Below, piece after piece: positions 36,390 to 44,406 of a stretch of 64,000 nt of DNA; position 1 is the stretch's first letter; each line of letters starts with the position of its first letter. Source of the DNA: Clostridia bacterium (GTDB lineage: Bacteria; Bacillota; Clostridia; Christensenellales; Borkfalkiaceae); the NCBI GenBank assembly GCA_017623605.1, contig JAGAOR010000005.1:38570-102569 (forward strand). The letters are read 5' to 3'. The position numbers were made by a program, and so were the translations under genes. The notes under the pieces are model-generated. The model was given only the letters and a program-made list of their open reading frames with translations, ran no database searches and was not told where the DNA came from.

Positions 36390-36487
36390 TCAATAGAAAC
36401 GATTCGTCAAAACGCCGAAAAGAAAAGAAACCTTTTGCATACGCCCGATTTTATCCTCCTAAAATAGCTCACAATTTTATTATATCA
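36390..36487 (-). promoter_or_regulatory. Promoter and leader of heparinase-like gene 1
   Basis: Extended -10 TGATATAAT on the minus strand at 36487-36479 (no good -35). Its leader of about 125 nt contains a perfect AGGAGG (36460-36455) that does not serve the heparinase gene; an ATG 14 bases after it (36440) opens 16 codons starting MQKVSFLFGV and ending at 36390. The spacing is too long for efficient initiation, so the leader peptide is tentative. Confidence 0.4.
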
Positions 36488-36528
36488 CAATTTTTTTTCA
36501 AATTTATTGCAAATCCTATCTTAAAATA

Positions 36529-36557
36529 TTGCATTTTTCACCTTTTTATATTATAAT
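36529..36557 (+). promoter_or_regulatory. Promoter of araC-type gene
   Basis: TTGCAT (36529-36534), 17 bp, TATAAT (36552-36557). Only six bases separate the -10 from the ATG, placing the start of transcription at the A of the start codon. Confidence 0.8.
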
Positions 36558-36563
36558 TACATT

Positions 36564-37409
36564 ATGAAACTTCTTTTTGACACTTGTAGTGAAGCGATTC
36601 AACACGCAACTGAAACAAAATCTTTCGGCGTATTTTACTCTGAAAAATCCAAACCAAGCCTACAAATGCACGTGCACGAATGTTGCGAAATTTTTTTTCC
36701 GCTTTCCGAGGGGAATACTTTTTTAATCGACGGCAAGGTTTACGACGTGAAAGCCAACGATTTGTTCGTTATCAATCAATTTGAAGCGCATAAGGTTAGC
36801 CGCGCACTGAAAGAAAAATTCGTGCGTTACAGTTTGCACGTACATCCCACCTTTTTATATTCCAATTCCACACACGATATTAACCTTGCCGAGTGTTTTT
36901 ACAACGAGCAAAAAATCAGCCGCATTTCCCTTTTTCCAAACGAAGCCGAGGATTTAAAAAAGCTCTTCCTTGCGCTCCTCGAAGATTACGGCTACGGCGA
37001 CGAATTGTATAAAAAAATACGCGCCACGGAAATTCTCCTCACCGTAAATCGACTTTTCTCTTTACATAACGAAAGCGAAGCGCAAACGGTGCGCCACCGC
37101 GCCCTGCAACTCGCGATCGACTACATCAATGCACATTATAACGAGGATCTTACACTCGAAATAATTGCAAAATGCGCCTATATCTCCGTAAATCAGCTTT
37201 GTCGCTTATTCAATCAATATTGCTCCACCACCGTTACGAAGTATTTAATCAGCAAACGGATCACCGAAGCTAAAAAACTGCTTGCCGACGGCAAAAGCGT
37301 AACGGAAGTAGCGTTTGCTTGCGGTTTTAACGATTACGCGAATTTTATTCGAACTTTTAAAAACGCCGTAGGCATTTCTCCTGGAAAATATAAAAATACT
37401 ATTGCGTAA
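36564..37409 (+). CDS. AraC family transcriptional regulator
   Basis: A 281-residue regulator. Residues about 25-110 form a cupin sensor domain (MHVHECCEIFFPLSEGNTFLIDGK; MHVHECCEI is the typical ligand-site strand). Residues 180-281 hold two HTH motifs: LTLEIIAKCAYISVNQLCRLF and SVTEVAFACGFNDYANFIRTF, followed by the AraC hallmark KNAVGISPGKYK. Such regulators sense sugars. It is divergent from the heparinase-like gene and next to a glucosidase gene, so control of these is likely. No SD is present and the promoter implies a leaderless mRNA. Confidence 0.93.
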   Translation: MKLLFDTCSEAIQHATETKSFGVFYSEKSKPSLQMHVHECCEIFFPLSEGNTFLIDGKVYDVKANDLFVINQFEAHKVSRALKEKFVRYSLHVHPTFLYSNSTHDINLAECFYNEQKISRISLFPNEAEDLKKLFLALLEDYGYGDELYKKIRATEILLTVNRLFSLHNESEAQTVRHRALQLAIDYINAHYNEDLTLEIIAKCAYISVNQLCRLFNQYCSTTVTKYLISKRITEAKKLLADGKSVTEVAFACGFNDYANFIRTFKNAVGISPGKYKNTIA

Positions 37410-37492
37410 AACGCAATGCATGCCTCTTTTATCGAACATTTTTATCTTATGTTTATGCTTTTGTTTTCGCGCTCATTGCGGGACAACGTTAT

Positions 37493-37538
37493 AAAAACGC
37501 ATACAGCTACGATAAGTATCGTAGCTGTATGCGTTTTT
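37493..37538. terminator. Bidirectional terminator between araC-type gene and spo0A
   Basis: Perfect 21-bp stem with AAGT loop (37493-37513 / 37518-37538). Both flanks provide T-runs, so it can end transcripts from both converging genes; its edge touches the spo0A stop codon. Confidence 0.92.
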
Positions 37539-38299
37539 TATACCATATTTTCAAGAATGAGTTTATCGGCAACGAGCGCGATAAACTCGCTATTCGTTGG
37601 TTTTTCCGAACCGAGATAAATCCGTGCGCCGAAAATGGCGTTTATCGCATCAATCCGCCCTCTATTCCACGCCACTTCGATCGCGTGGCGAATAGCGCGT
37701 TCCACTTTGCTTGCCGTCGTGGAAAACTTTTTCGCAATAGACGGATACAATTCCTTGGTAACGCTATTGATTATGTACGGCGATTCGATCGTCATTTTGA
37801 TCCCCTCACGCAAATATCCGTAGCCTTTGATATGAGGCGGGATACCGATCGAAATAAAGATCTCGCTGATCTTTTCCTCTATCGTTATGGGTTTGCGTTT
37901 GCTCACGGCTATCTCCCTACTTTCCGTAGGCTTGTCTTTCATAATCTCGCGTATACGCTCCATAGCCGTTTGAATGGAAAAGGGCTTTACTAGATAATAG
38001 GAAGCACCGTCCCCCATAGCCCTTTCAATGATTGAATCGTTCGGAAGCCCCGTTGCGATAATTTTCGCTTCTACCCACGTTTTTCTCACCGCTCGGATAA
38101 CGCCGCAACCATCCGTACCTTTTAAAAACATACTCACGATCACGAGATCAGGCTTTAAGCTTAAAATCTCTTTTACCCCAACGTCGCCGTCGTCGCCCGC
38201 GTGCACTACCGTAAATTCTTTACTGTCGCTTAACGCCTCTTTTAATTGCTCCAACGCCGCCGTGTTGGATTCCAATAAAATAACAGAATTTGTTCTCAT
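37538..38299 (-). CDS. spo0A: Spo0A, sporulation master regulator with degenerate receiver
   Basis: A 253-residue protein from ATG 38299 (SD AAGGAG; an upstream in-frame Met coincides with the transcription start). The C-terminal effector domain is unmistakable Spo0A: GIPPHIKGYGYLREGIK, SVTKELYPSIAKKF, SKVERAIRHAIEVAW, KPTNSEFIALVADKL. The N-terminal receiver keeps its fold features, T83 and K105, but the phosphoacceptor position reads PDLVIVSMF: Ser56 replaces the Asp56 of Bacillus, and the acidic pair D10-D11 is E10-S11. Phosphorylation at the standard site is therefore not possible. The rest of the gene shows no decay. It may act phosphorylation-independently, or a second Spo0A may exist elsewhere. 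Confidence 0.95.
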   Translation of the reverse strand: MRTNSVILLESNTAALEQLKEALSDSKEFTVVHAGDDGDVGVKEILSLKPDLVIVSMFLKGTDGCGVIRAVRKTWVEAKIIATGLPNDSIIERAMGDGASYYLVKPFSIQTAMERIREIMKDKPTESREIAVSKRKPITIEEKISEIFISIGIPPHIKGYGYLREGIKMTIESPYIINSVTKELYPSIAKKFSTTASKVERAIRHAIEVAWNRGRIDAINAIFGARIYLGSEKPTNSEFIALVADKLILENMV

Positions 38300-38355
38300 A
38301 ATTAAAACGCTCCTTAATATTATCTGTTTCGCCAACATTCTCGCTGACAAAATAC

Positions 38356-38384
38356 ATTATACTACATTGAGCGTAATAATGCAA
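38356..38384 (-). promoter_or_regulatory. Promoter of spo0A
   Basis: Minus strand TTGCAT (38384-38379), 17 bp, TATAAT (38361-38356); leader about 50 nt. I see no obvious 0A box (TGTCGAA-type) immediately at it, though TTTCGACATA occurs further upstream near 38456-38465. Confidence 0.8.
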
Positions 38385-38482
38385 GCATTATTTTACAATA
38401 TCTTGAAAAATTTTTTAAAAAAATTTTAGTTATTGTAAAATATTTTGTCTATATATGTCGAAACCCTTATAAAATAAGAAAA

Positions 38483-40057
38483 TCAATGGGTTTCGTCGAT
38501 ATATTCGTCGTAAGTTACTTGACGGTCGTAGGTCTTTGCTTCATTGATTTCAATAATACGGTTCGCAACGGTGTTCATCAACTCCTGATCGTGTGAGGTG
38601 AGTAACATACAACCGCGATAATGACTCAAACCGTTGTTCAGCGCGGTGATCGATTCAAGATCGAGGTGGTTGGTCGGCTCGTCGAATACGAGGAAATTGC
38701 TACCCTCGAGCATCATTTTTGCAAGCATACAACGCACCTTTTCTCCACCCGAAAGCACTTTCGCCTTTTTAAGCGCCTCTTCACCCGAGAACAACATTCT
38801 CCCCAACCAGCCGCGAAGATATTCCTCGTAGTGATCGGAAGAAAATTGAGAAAGCCATTCTACGAGGTTAAGGTCGCATTCAAGGAAATATTCGTTATTG
38901 TTTTGAGGGAAATAGGAAACGGAAACGGTCTTTCCCCACTTCACCGTGCCTGCGTCCGGTTGTTCCTTGCCCGTTAAAATGTCGTAAAGCATAGTAACCG
39001 TCGTGCTCTTATCGGCAATGATACCGATCTTTTCGCCGTGTTGGACGGTGAAAGAAACGTTTTTAAAATAGCCCTCTTTCGTTAAATCCTCTACCATTAA
39101 AATATCGTTACCGATCTCTCTTTCGAATTTAAAATCAATAAACGGATATTTTCTAAGCGACGGTTTAAAATCGTTAATCGTGAGCTTTTCAAGCTCTTTT
39201 TTACGAGAAGTCGCTTGGCGGGATTTGGAGGCGTTGGCGGCAAATCGCGCGATAAATTCCTGCAATTCCTTGGCTCGTTGTTCCGCTTTTTTGTTCTGTT
39301 CCTTTTGTTGGCGAGCAAGCAGCTGGCTCGTCTGATACCAAAAATCGTAGTTACCTACGTACATATTGATCTTCCCAAAATCAACGTCGCAGATGTTCGT
39401 ACATACTTTATTTAAAAAGTGTCGGTTGTGCGAAACGATAATAATGGTATTTTCAAAGTCCATTAAATAATTTTCCAGCCAACGCACCGTTTTGATGTCG
39501 AGATTGTTCGTAGGCTCGTCTAATAAAAGTACGTCGGGATCGCCGAACAGAGCTTGTGCCAAAAGTACGCGCACCTTTTGCTTTGCGTCCAAATCGCTCA
39601 TTAGCGTATAATGCAGATCTTCGCCGATCTCCAAGGCGTTGAGAAGTTGTCCCGCTTGATATTCTGCGTCGTAGCCGTTCATTTCCGCAAACTCGCTTTC
39701 AAGCTCTGCCGCCTTAATGCCGTCCTCTTCCGAAAAATCAGGATTTGCGTACAACGCGTCCTTTTCGTCCATAACTTCAACGAGTCGCTTATACCCCATC
39801 ATCACCGTACGCAACACCGTTTCGTTATCGTACATATTTTGGTTTTGCTGTAAAACGGACATACGCTCGTTTTTATCCAGCGTAACGAAGCCCTTTTGCG
39901 GTTCGATTTCCCCCGACAAAACTTTCAAAAAGGTGGATTTTCCCGCGCCGTTCGCGCCGATAATCCCATAGCAATTCCCTTTCGTAAATTTTAAATTTAC
40001 GTCCTCAAACAGCTTTTTGCTACCGTATTGCAAAGAAACACCCGTAACCTGTAACAT
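38483..40057 (-). CDS. ABC-F ATPase (YbiT-like)
   Basis: A 524-residue soluble protein with two ABC domains joined by a charged linker (QLLARQQKEQNKKAEQRAKEL region), the ABC-F translation-factor architecture. First domain: Walker A GANGAGKST, degenerate signature MSDLDAKQKVRVLLAQALF, Walker B VLLLDEPTNNLD. Second: an unusual Walker A-like GIIADKSTTVTML in place of GxxGxGKST, signature LSGGEKVRC, Walker B LVFDEPTNHLD. These substitutions are seen in the clostridial/lactobacillal YbiT-type subgroup. Likely ribosome-associated; antibiotic resistance is not indicated. Confidence 0.92.
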   Translation of the reverse strand: MLQVTGVSLQYGSKKLFEDVNLKFTKGNCYGIIGANGAGKSTFLKVLSGEIEPQKGFVTLDKNERMSVLQQNQNMYDNETVLRTVMMGYKRLVEVMDEKDALYANPDFSEEDGIKAAELESEFAEMNGYDAEYQAGQLLNALEIGEDLHYTLMSDLDAKQKVRVLLAQALFGDPDVLLLDEPTNNLDIKTVRWLENYLMDFENTIIIVSHNRHFLNKVCTNICDVDFGKINMYVGNYDFWYQTSQLLARQQKEQNKKAEQRAKELQEFIARFAANASKSRQATSRKKELEKLTINDFKPSLRKYPFIDFKFEREIGNDILMVEDLTKEGYFKNVSFTVQHGEKIGIIADKSTTVTMLYDILTGKEQPDAGTVKWGKTVSVSYFPQNNNEYFLECDLNLVEWLSQFSSDHYEEYLRGWLGRMLFSGEEALKKAKVLSGGEKVRCMLAKMMLEGSNFLVFDEPTNHLDLESITALNNGLSHYRGCMLLTSHDQELMNTVANRIIEINEAKTYDRQVTYDEYIDETH

Positions 40058-40090
40058 TCAAAATACCTCAAAAATTATATTTACCTGAAA

Positions 40091-40119
40091 ATTATACCAT
40101 ATTAAAAATTTTAAGGCAA
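40091..40119 (-). promoter_or_regulatory. Promoter of ABC-F gene
   Basis: Minus strand TTGCCT (40119-40114), 17 bp, TATAAT (40096-40091). Confidence 0.82.
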
Positions 40120-40142
40120 ACGTTTCCACCACCGAAAATAAA

Positions 40143-40170
40143 GAAAAAGCTTCCGATTTCTATCGAAAGC
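40143..40170 (-). terminator. Terminator of acpP
   Basis: GCUUUCGAU-AGAA-AUCGGAAGC (9 bp, one G-U) followed by UUUUUCUUUA on the minus strand, 15 bp after the acpP stop. Confidence 0.88.
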
Positions 40171-40184
40171 CTTTCTGTTCGTCG

Positions 40185-40412
40185 TTATTTTACCAACTTT
40201 TCAAGTTCTGCGGCTACGTCGCCCACCGTAACGAGGTTCTCCACTTCGTCGTCGGGGATCACGATCCCGAACTCATCTTCAAGACGGCTCAAAAGTTCTA
40301 CCACGTCGAGCGAATCCGCACCGAGATCTTCTACGATTTTTGCCTCGGGAACTACTTTCTCTACGGGCAGGTTGAGTGCTTCTGCAAGCATTGCTTGAAT
40401 TTTTTCCAACAT
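40185..40412 (-). CDS. acpP: Acyl carrier protein
   Basis: A 75-residue acidic protein with the phosphopantetheine attachment site GADSLDVVELLSRLEDEFG (Ser near residue 35), the usual size and helices of AcpP, the acyl shuttle of fatty acid synthesis. SD GGAGG is strong. It is monocistronic with its own consensus promoter and terminator, away from other fab genes in this window. Confidence 0.97.
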   Translation of the reverse strand: MLEKIQAMLAEALNLPVEKVVPEAKIVEDLGADSLDVVELLSRLEDEFGIVIPDDEVENLVTVGDVAAELEKLVK

Positions 40413-40457
40413 AATAATATCCTCCGTTGCTAATAAGGTTATAAAACTTACTATTTC

Positions 40458-40486
40458 ATTTTAATACAATTATTTAAATTTGTCAA
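40458..40486 (-). promoter_or_regulatory. Promoter of acpP
   Basis: Minus strand TTGACA (40486-40481), 17 bp, TAAAAT (40463-40458). I saw no FapR-type palindrome that I could support. Confidence 0.88.
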
Positions 40487-40492
40487 GCGATT

Positions 40493-42673
40493 TCAAGAAC
40501 TTTGTCCATTCTTCTTTTTCATTGTAAGCCCGATACGATTTTTCTTTAAATCAACCTCTTTCACCCATACTTGCACCACTTGCCCAACCTTTAATACCTC
40601 CGAGGGGTGCTTTATATACCGCTCGGTGATTTCGGAAATATGTACTAGCCCGTCTTGGTGTACGCCAATATCAATAAACGCGCCGAAATCAACAACGTTG
40701 CGCACCGTGCCCGTCAGCTCCATACCCACTTTCAGATCTTCCATACTCATAACGTCTTTTCGAAGCATAGGCGGGGGTAACGCGTCGCGAATGTCGCGAC
40801 CGGGCTTCATAAGCTCGGATACTACGTCTAAAAGCGTAGCTTTATCCAAATTCGTTTCTCTTGCCGCCTTTTCCTCGCCGTACGCCTTGATTCTTTCGCG
40901 TAAATCGGTAATTCTGCGGGCACGCACGTCCTCTTTGCCATACGCAAACAAACTGAGTAATTTTTCCGCCTTTTCATAAGATTCAGGGTGAACGGCGGTG
41001 TTATCGAGAATATTTTCCCCGCCGTCGATACGCAAAAAGCCCGCGCATTGCGTAAACGCCTTTTCTCCAAGCTTGGGTACTTTCAAAAGCTGCTTTCTTG
41101 ATTGAAACCTACCGTTTGCCTCGCGATACGCTACAATATTTTTCGCGACGCTCGCATTCAAGCCCGCGACGTATTTTAACAGGGAAACGCTGGCGGTATT
41201 AAGATCGACACCCACGCTGTTTACGCAATCCTCTAAAACGCCCGCAAGCGCGCTATCCAAACGCTTCTCGTTCATATCGTGCTGATACTGCCCTACTCCA
41301 ATCGACTTTGGATCAATTTTAATAAGTTCTGCAAGGGGATCTTGAAGCCGCCGTGCGATAGACACCGCGCTTCGCGCCGTAACGTCGTAATCGGGAAATT
41401 CTTCCGCGCCGAGCGCGCTTGCCGAATACACGCTCGCGCCCGCTTCGTTGACGATCATATACGCCACCTCGCGCCCCGTTTCCGCTTTAATTTCTTTGAT
41501 CATCTCGGCGATAAAGAGTTCGCTTTCCTTGCTTGCCGTACCGTTTCCACAGGAAATCACTTCCACGCCGTGCTTCGCGATCATAGCTTTCAAAACGCTT
41601 TTTGCTTCCGCCGTTTTATTTTGCGGCGGCGTAGGGAATACCACCGTTTTGTCGAGCACCTTACCCGTACCGTCCACCACGCAAATTTTACAACCCGTGC
41701 GGTAAGCGGGATCCCAACCCATCGTAATCTTATTTTTTACAGGCGGTTGCATCAAAAGCGGCTTTAAATTCAATTCGAACATTTTAATCGCCTGTTCGCT
41801 TGCGTCCTCAAAAAGCTGTGCGCGCACCTCTCTTTCCACTGACGGTTTAATTAAGCGCGCGTAGCCGTCTTGCGCCGCTTCTTTTACGATTTTTGCACTT
41901 TCGCCGCCGTCCTTTAAAAAGCCTGCGCCTGCAATACGCGCGGCAAATTCGTCGTCTACCTCAATCGAAACCTTTAAAAATTCTTCCTTTTCTCCTCGAT
42001 TAAGCGCGAGCACGCGGTGACTTTTGATTTCCGCAACGGGCTCGCGGTAATTGGCGTACATACCGTACGTTTTCGTTTCGTCTGCGACTTCCTTACCCTT
42101 GGCGTAAGAGGAAACGATCTCGCCGTGCCTAAAAAAGAAATTGCGCAGCTTTTTTCGCGTCGTCGCGTCGTCGGAAATCATTTCCGCGATAATATCCCGT
42201 GCACCGTCGATCGCTTCGCTTACAGAAACTACCTCTGCCGTGCAATATTTTTCCGCTTCTTTCCATACGTTGACGCTTTTATCCTGTTTCAAAATGAATT
42301 CGGCAAGGGGTTGTAAGCCTTTTGCAATCGCAACCGAAGCGCGTGTCTTTCGTTTTTGCTTATAGGGGCGGTAAATATCCTCCACCTCCGTTAAAATGGC
42401 AGCTTTTTCAAGCGAAAGGCGAATCTCGTCCGTCATTTTGCCTTGTTCGGTGATCGCGTTTGCAACCTCTTCTTTCCTCTTTTCCAAATTACGAAGATAG
42501 ATAAGCCGATCGTTGAGCTCGCGAAGCACCTGATCGTCGCAGCTGCCCGTCATTTCCTTTCTGTATCGCGCGATAAAGGGAATGGTGTTCCCTTCGTCGA
42601 TTAAAGACACGATATTTTTCGCGTGGTTTGCAGTTAAATTGAATTCCTCGGTGATCGTTTGTAAAATGTCCAT
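40493..42673 (-). CDS. tex: Tex family RNA-binding transcription accessory protein
   Basis: A 726-residue protein. Order of domains: N-terminal Tex helical region (IPFIARYRKEMTGSCDDQVLRELNDRL), YqgF-like RNase H domain (GWDPAYRTGCKICVVDGTGKVL), helix-hairpin-helix region (VGVGQYQHDM; ASVSLLKYVAGLNASVAKNIVAYRE) and a C-terminal S1 domain (VDFGAFIDIGVHQDGLVHISEI). Full length and typical. Last gene of the long uvrC-to-tex block, 12 bp after the glycosylase gene. Confidence 0.96.
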   Translation of the reverse strand: MDILQTITEEFNLTANHAKNIVSLIDEGNTIPFIARYRKEMTGSCDDQVLRELNDRLIYLRNLEKRKEEVANAITEQGKMTDEIRLSLEKAAILTEVEDIYRPYKQKRKTRASVAIAKGLQPLAEFILKQDKSVNVWKEAEKYCTAEVVSVSEAIDGARDIIAEMISDDATTRKKLRNFFFRHGEIVSSYAKGKEVADETKTYGMYANYREPVAEIKSHRVLALNRGEKEEFLKVSIEVDDEFAARIAGAGFLKDGGESAKIVKEAAQDGYARLIKPSVEREVRAQLFEDASEQAIKMFELNLKPLLMQPPVKNKITMGWDPAYRTGCKICVVDGTGKVLDKTVVFPTPPQNKTAEAKSVLKAMIAKHGVEVISCGNGTASKESELFIAEMIKEIKAETGREVAYMIVNEAGASVYSASALGAEEFPDYDVTARSAVSIARRLQDPLAELIKIDPKSIGVGQYQHDMNEKRLDSALAGVLEDCVNSVGVDLNTASVSLLKYVAGLNASVAKNIVAYREANGRFQSRKQLLKVPKLGEKAFTQCAGFLRIDGGENILDNTAVHPESYEKAEKLLSLFAYGKEDVRARRITDLRERIKAYGEEKAARETNLDKATLLDVVSELMKPGRDIRDALPPPMLRKDVMSMEDLKVGMELTGTVRNVVDFGAFIDIGVHQDGLVHISEITERYIKHPSEVLKVGQVVQVWVKEVDLKKNRIGLTMKKKNGQSS

Positions 42674-42685
42674 ATTTGTTTCCCT

Positions 42686-43165
42686 TTACGTGATATTAAA
42701 TATTTCATCGAAAGCTTTTTTCCAAACGCTTTCGTTAAATCTGGGGTTGGCGGGGCTCGTGGAGGGCATTTTTTCAAAGGGTATCGAAAGATTCCCGTAG
42801 CGTTCGATAAACAGCTGATATGCAAGCGAGCCGTTTAGAAGTATTTTACGAATTGGAGCTTTTTCTATCACAACGCTTAAATCCGCCACTTCCGCGTTTT
42901 TCACGGACGAATCCGCCGAGCCCTCGATCTCGCACGAAGTTACCATATCCCAAAGCGCGATATTTCTGCGATATAAAAACGCTTTCTTCTCCACCGTACT
43001 CTCGGGCACGCTTTCCCCAAAATAGCCACAAATCAAACGCCAAAAACGGTTTTGTTTATTGCCGTAATAAAATTCGATTTTTCGGCTTTTCACCGAGGGA
43101 AAACTACCCAAAATCAGAAGCTTACTGTTTTGATCGAACACGGGCAAAAATCCGATTTTTCTCAT
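42686..43165 (-). CDS. DNA-deoxyinosine (hypoxanthine) glycosylase, UDG family 6
   Basis: A 159-residue uracil-DNA-glycosylase-fold enzyme. The motif LLILGSFPSVKSRKI followed by YYGNKQNRFW is the signature of the hypoxanthine-DNA glycosylase (HDG) subgroup, with the catalytic Asn in the YGNxQNxFW segment; the second DNA-binding motif is MPSTSPANPRF. It removes deaminated adenine from DNA. Encoded between M16 peptidase and tex with gaps of 3 and 12 bp, in a block that also holds uvrC and mutS2. Confidence 0.9.
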   Translation of the reverse strand: MRKIGFLPVFDQNSKLLILGSFPSVKSRKIEFYYGNKQNRFWRLICGYFGESVPESTVEKKAFLYRRNIALWDMVTSCEIEGSADSSVKNAEVADLSVVIEKAPIRKILLNGSLAYQLFIERYGNLSIPFEKMPSTSPANPRFNESVWKKAFDEIFNIT

Positions 43166-43168
43166 ACT

Positions 43169-44401
43169 TCAAAAGGCTTCCTTGGTGTTACCAACGAGCG
43201 CGATCGCCCTTTGCGATTCGTCGAACATCTCTTGAAGCGCTATTTTCGAATCCTCCACCGTCATAGCGTTGATCGCTTCGAGCTTTTGCTCAAAATCGAA
43301 CACTTTGTTAAAATAGAGCATATATTTTCCGTATAAGAGCATTTGCGAATTACTACTTTCCTGCCCGAACAGCATACCCGCTTTCATTTGTTCGCGGGAT
43401 CGATTGAATTCTTCTGCCGTTACGCCCTTTTCTTTTAATTCCCGCACCACGTTTTCAATGGCTTCAAAGGCTTGATTTTTTTGTTCAGGGTTTACGCCCG
43501 CGTAAATGACTTGCAATCCACATTCGGCATACGACGAAAGATAAGAATACACAGAATAGGCAAGTCCACGTTTTTCACGCACCTCTTGAAAGAGTCTTGC
43601 GCTCATCGTTCCGCCTAAAACGCCGTTGATCGCGCTTACGATATTTTCGCTTGAATCACCTCGCCGAACGCTCGGATACCCGATCGCGATATGCATTTGT
43701 TCAATCGGTTTGGTTTTTACGAGGCTCTTCCTCTTGCCGATCAGCTCAATCGTCCGCGTTTCGAAAGCGCCTTTTTCCAAATCCCCAAAATACGTTTCCA
43801 CAAGTGTTTGCGCCGTTTTGAAATCAATACCGCCCGCAAAAGAAATTACGATATTTTCAGGACAATATCTCGCCCGCTTATAACGGTTTAAATCTTGCAC
43901 CGTGAAGCCTTTCACGTTTTTTGCCGTGCCGAGAATATTTCTACCGTAATTCTTTTTGCCGTAAAACGCGCGAGATAAGAGATCAAGGCAGAGATCCTCG
44001 GGCGTGTCCTCATTCATAGAGATCTCCTCGCAAACGACTCCCTTTTCTCTCTCCATTTCTTCTTCGGGAAAGGTCGAATGTAAAAACAGATCGGAAAGCA
44101 ATTCAAAACAAGCCGCCGTATGCTCGGAAGTGCATTTCGAATAATAACAGGTAAGATCTTTCCCCGTAAACGCGTTGACCTGCGCACCAAGCCGATCGAA
44201 TGCGTCGGATATTTCAAACGCATTCTGCTTTTTCGTACCCTTAAATTGCATATGCTCGATAAAATGAGAAATGCCGTCCTCTTCGTCTGTTTCCACACTT
44301 GCACCCGTTCCCACGAGTACGCCCATCGTTACAGAACGGAAACCCTCCATTCTTTTTACAACGAGCCGAAGCCCGTTTTCGTATCTTTTTTCAAATACCA
44401 T
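43169..44401 (-). CDS. M16 family zinc peptidase
   Basis: A 410-residue pitrilysin/processing-peptidase-like protein. The inverted zinc motif HFIEH is at residues 46-50 (GISHFIEHMQFKGT) and the distal Glu in VVCEEISMNED. The C-terminal half has the substrate-binding REKRGLAYSVYSYLS motif. Single-copy M16 genes of this type (Bacillus MlpA/YmxG) often lie near a polysaccharide deacetylase gene, as here (5 bp downstream of it). Cytoplasmic, likely active. Confidence 0.94.
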   Translation of the reverse strand: MVFEKRYENGLRLVVKRMEGFRSVTMGVLVGTGASVETDEEDGISHFIEHMQFKGTKKQNAFEISDAFDRLGAQVNAFTGKDLTCYYSKCTSEHTAACFELLSDLFLHSTFPEEEMEREKGVVCEEISMNEDTPEDLCLDLLSRAFYGKKNYGRNILGTAKNVKGFTVQDLNRYKRARYCPENIVISFAGGIDFKTAQTLVETYFGDLEKGAFETRTIELIGKRKSLVKTKPIEQMHIAIGYPSVRRGDSSENIVSAINGVLGGTMSARLFQEVREKRGLAYSVYSYLSSYAECGLQVIYAGVNPEQKNQAFEAIENVVRELKEKGVTAEEFNRSREQMKAGMLFGQESSNSQMLLYGKYMLYFNKVFDFEQKLEAINAMTVEDSKIALQEMFDESQRAIALVGNTKEAF

Positions 44402-44406
44402 ACTTT

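Noticed and set aside
38456-38465. 0A box upstream of spo0A
   Set aside because: TTTCGACATA (in reverse TATGTCGAAA) resembles an 0A box, but it is a single short match about 70 bp from the -35 region and adjoins the ABC-F gene, so it is not listed as a feature.
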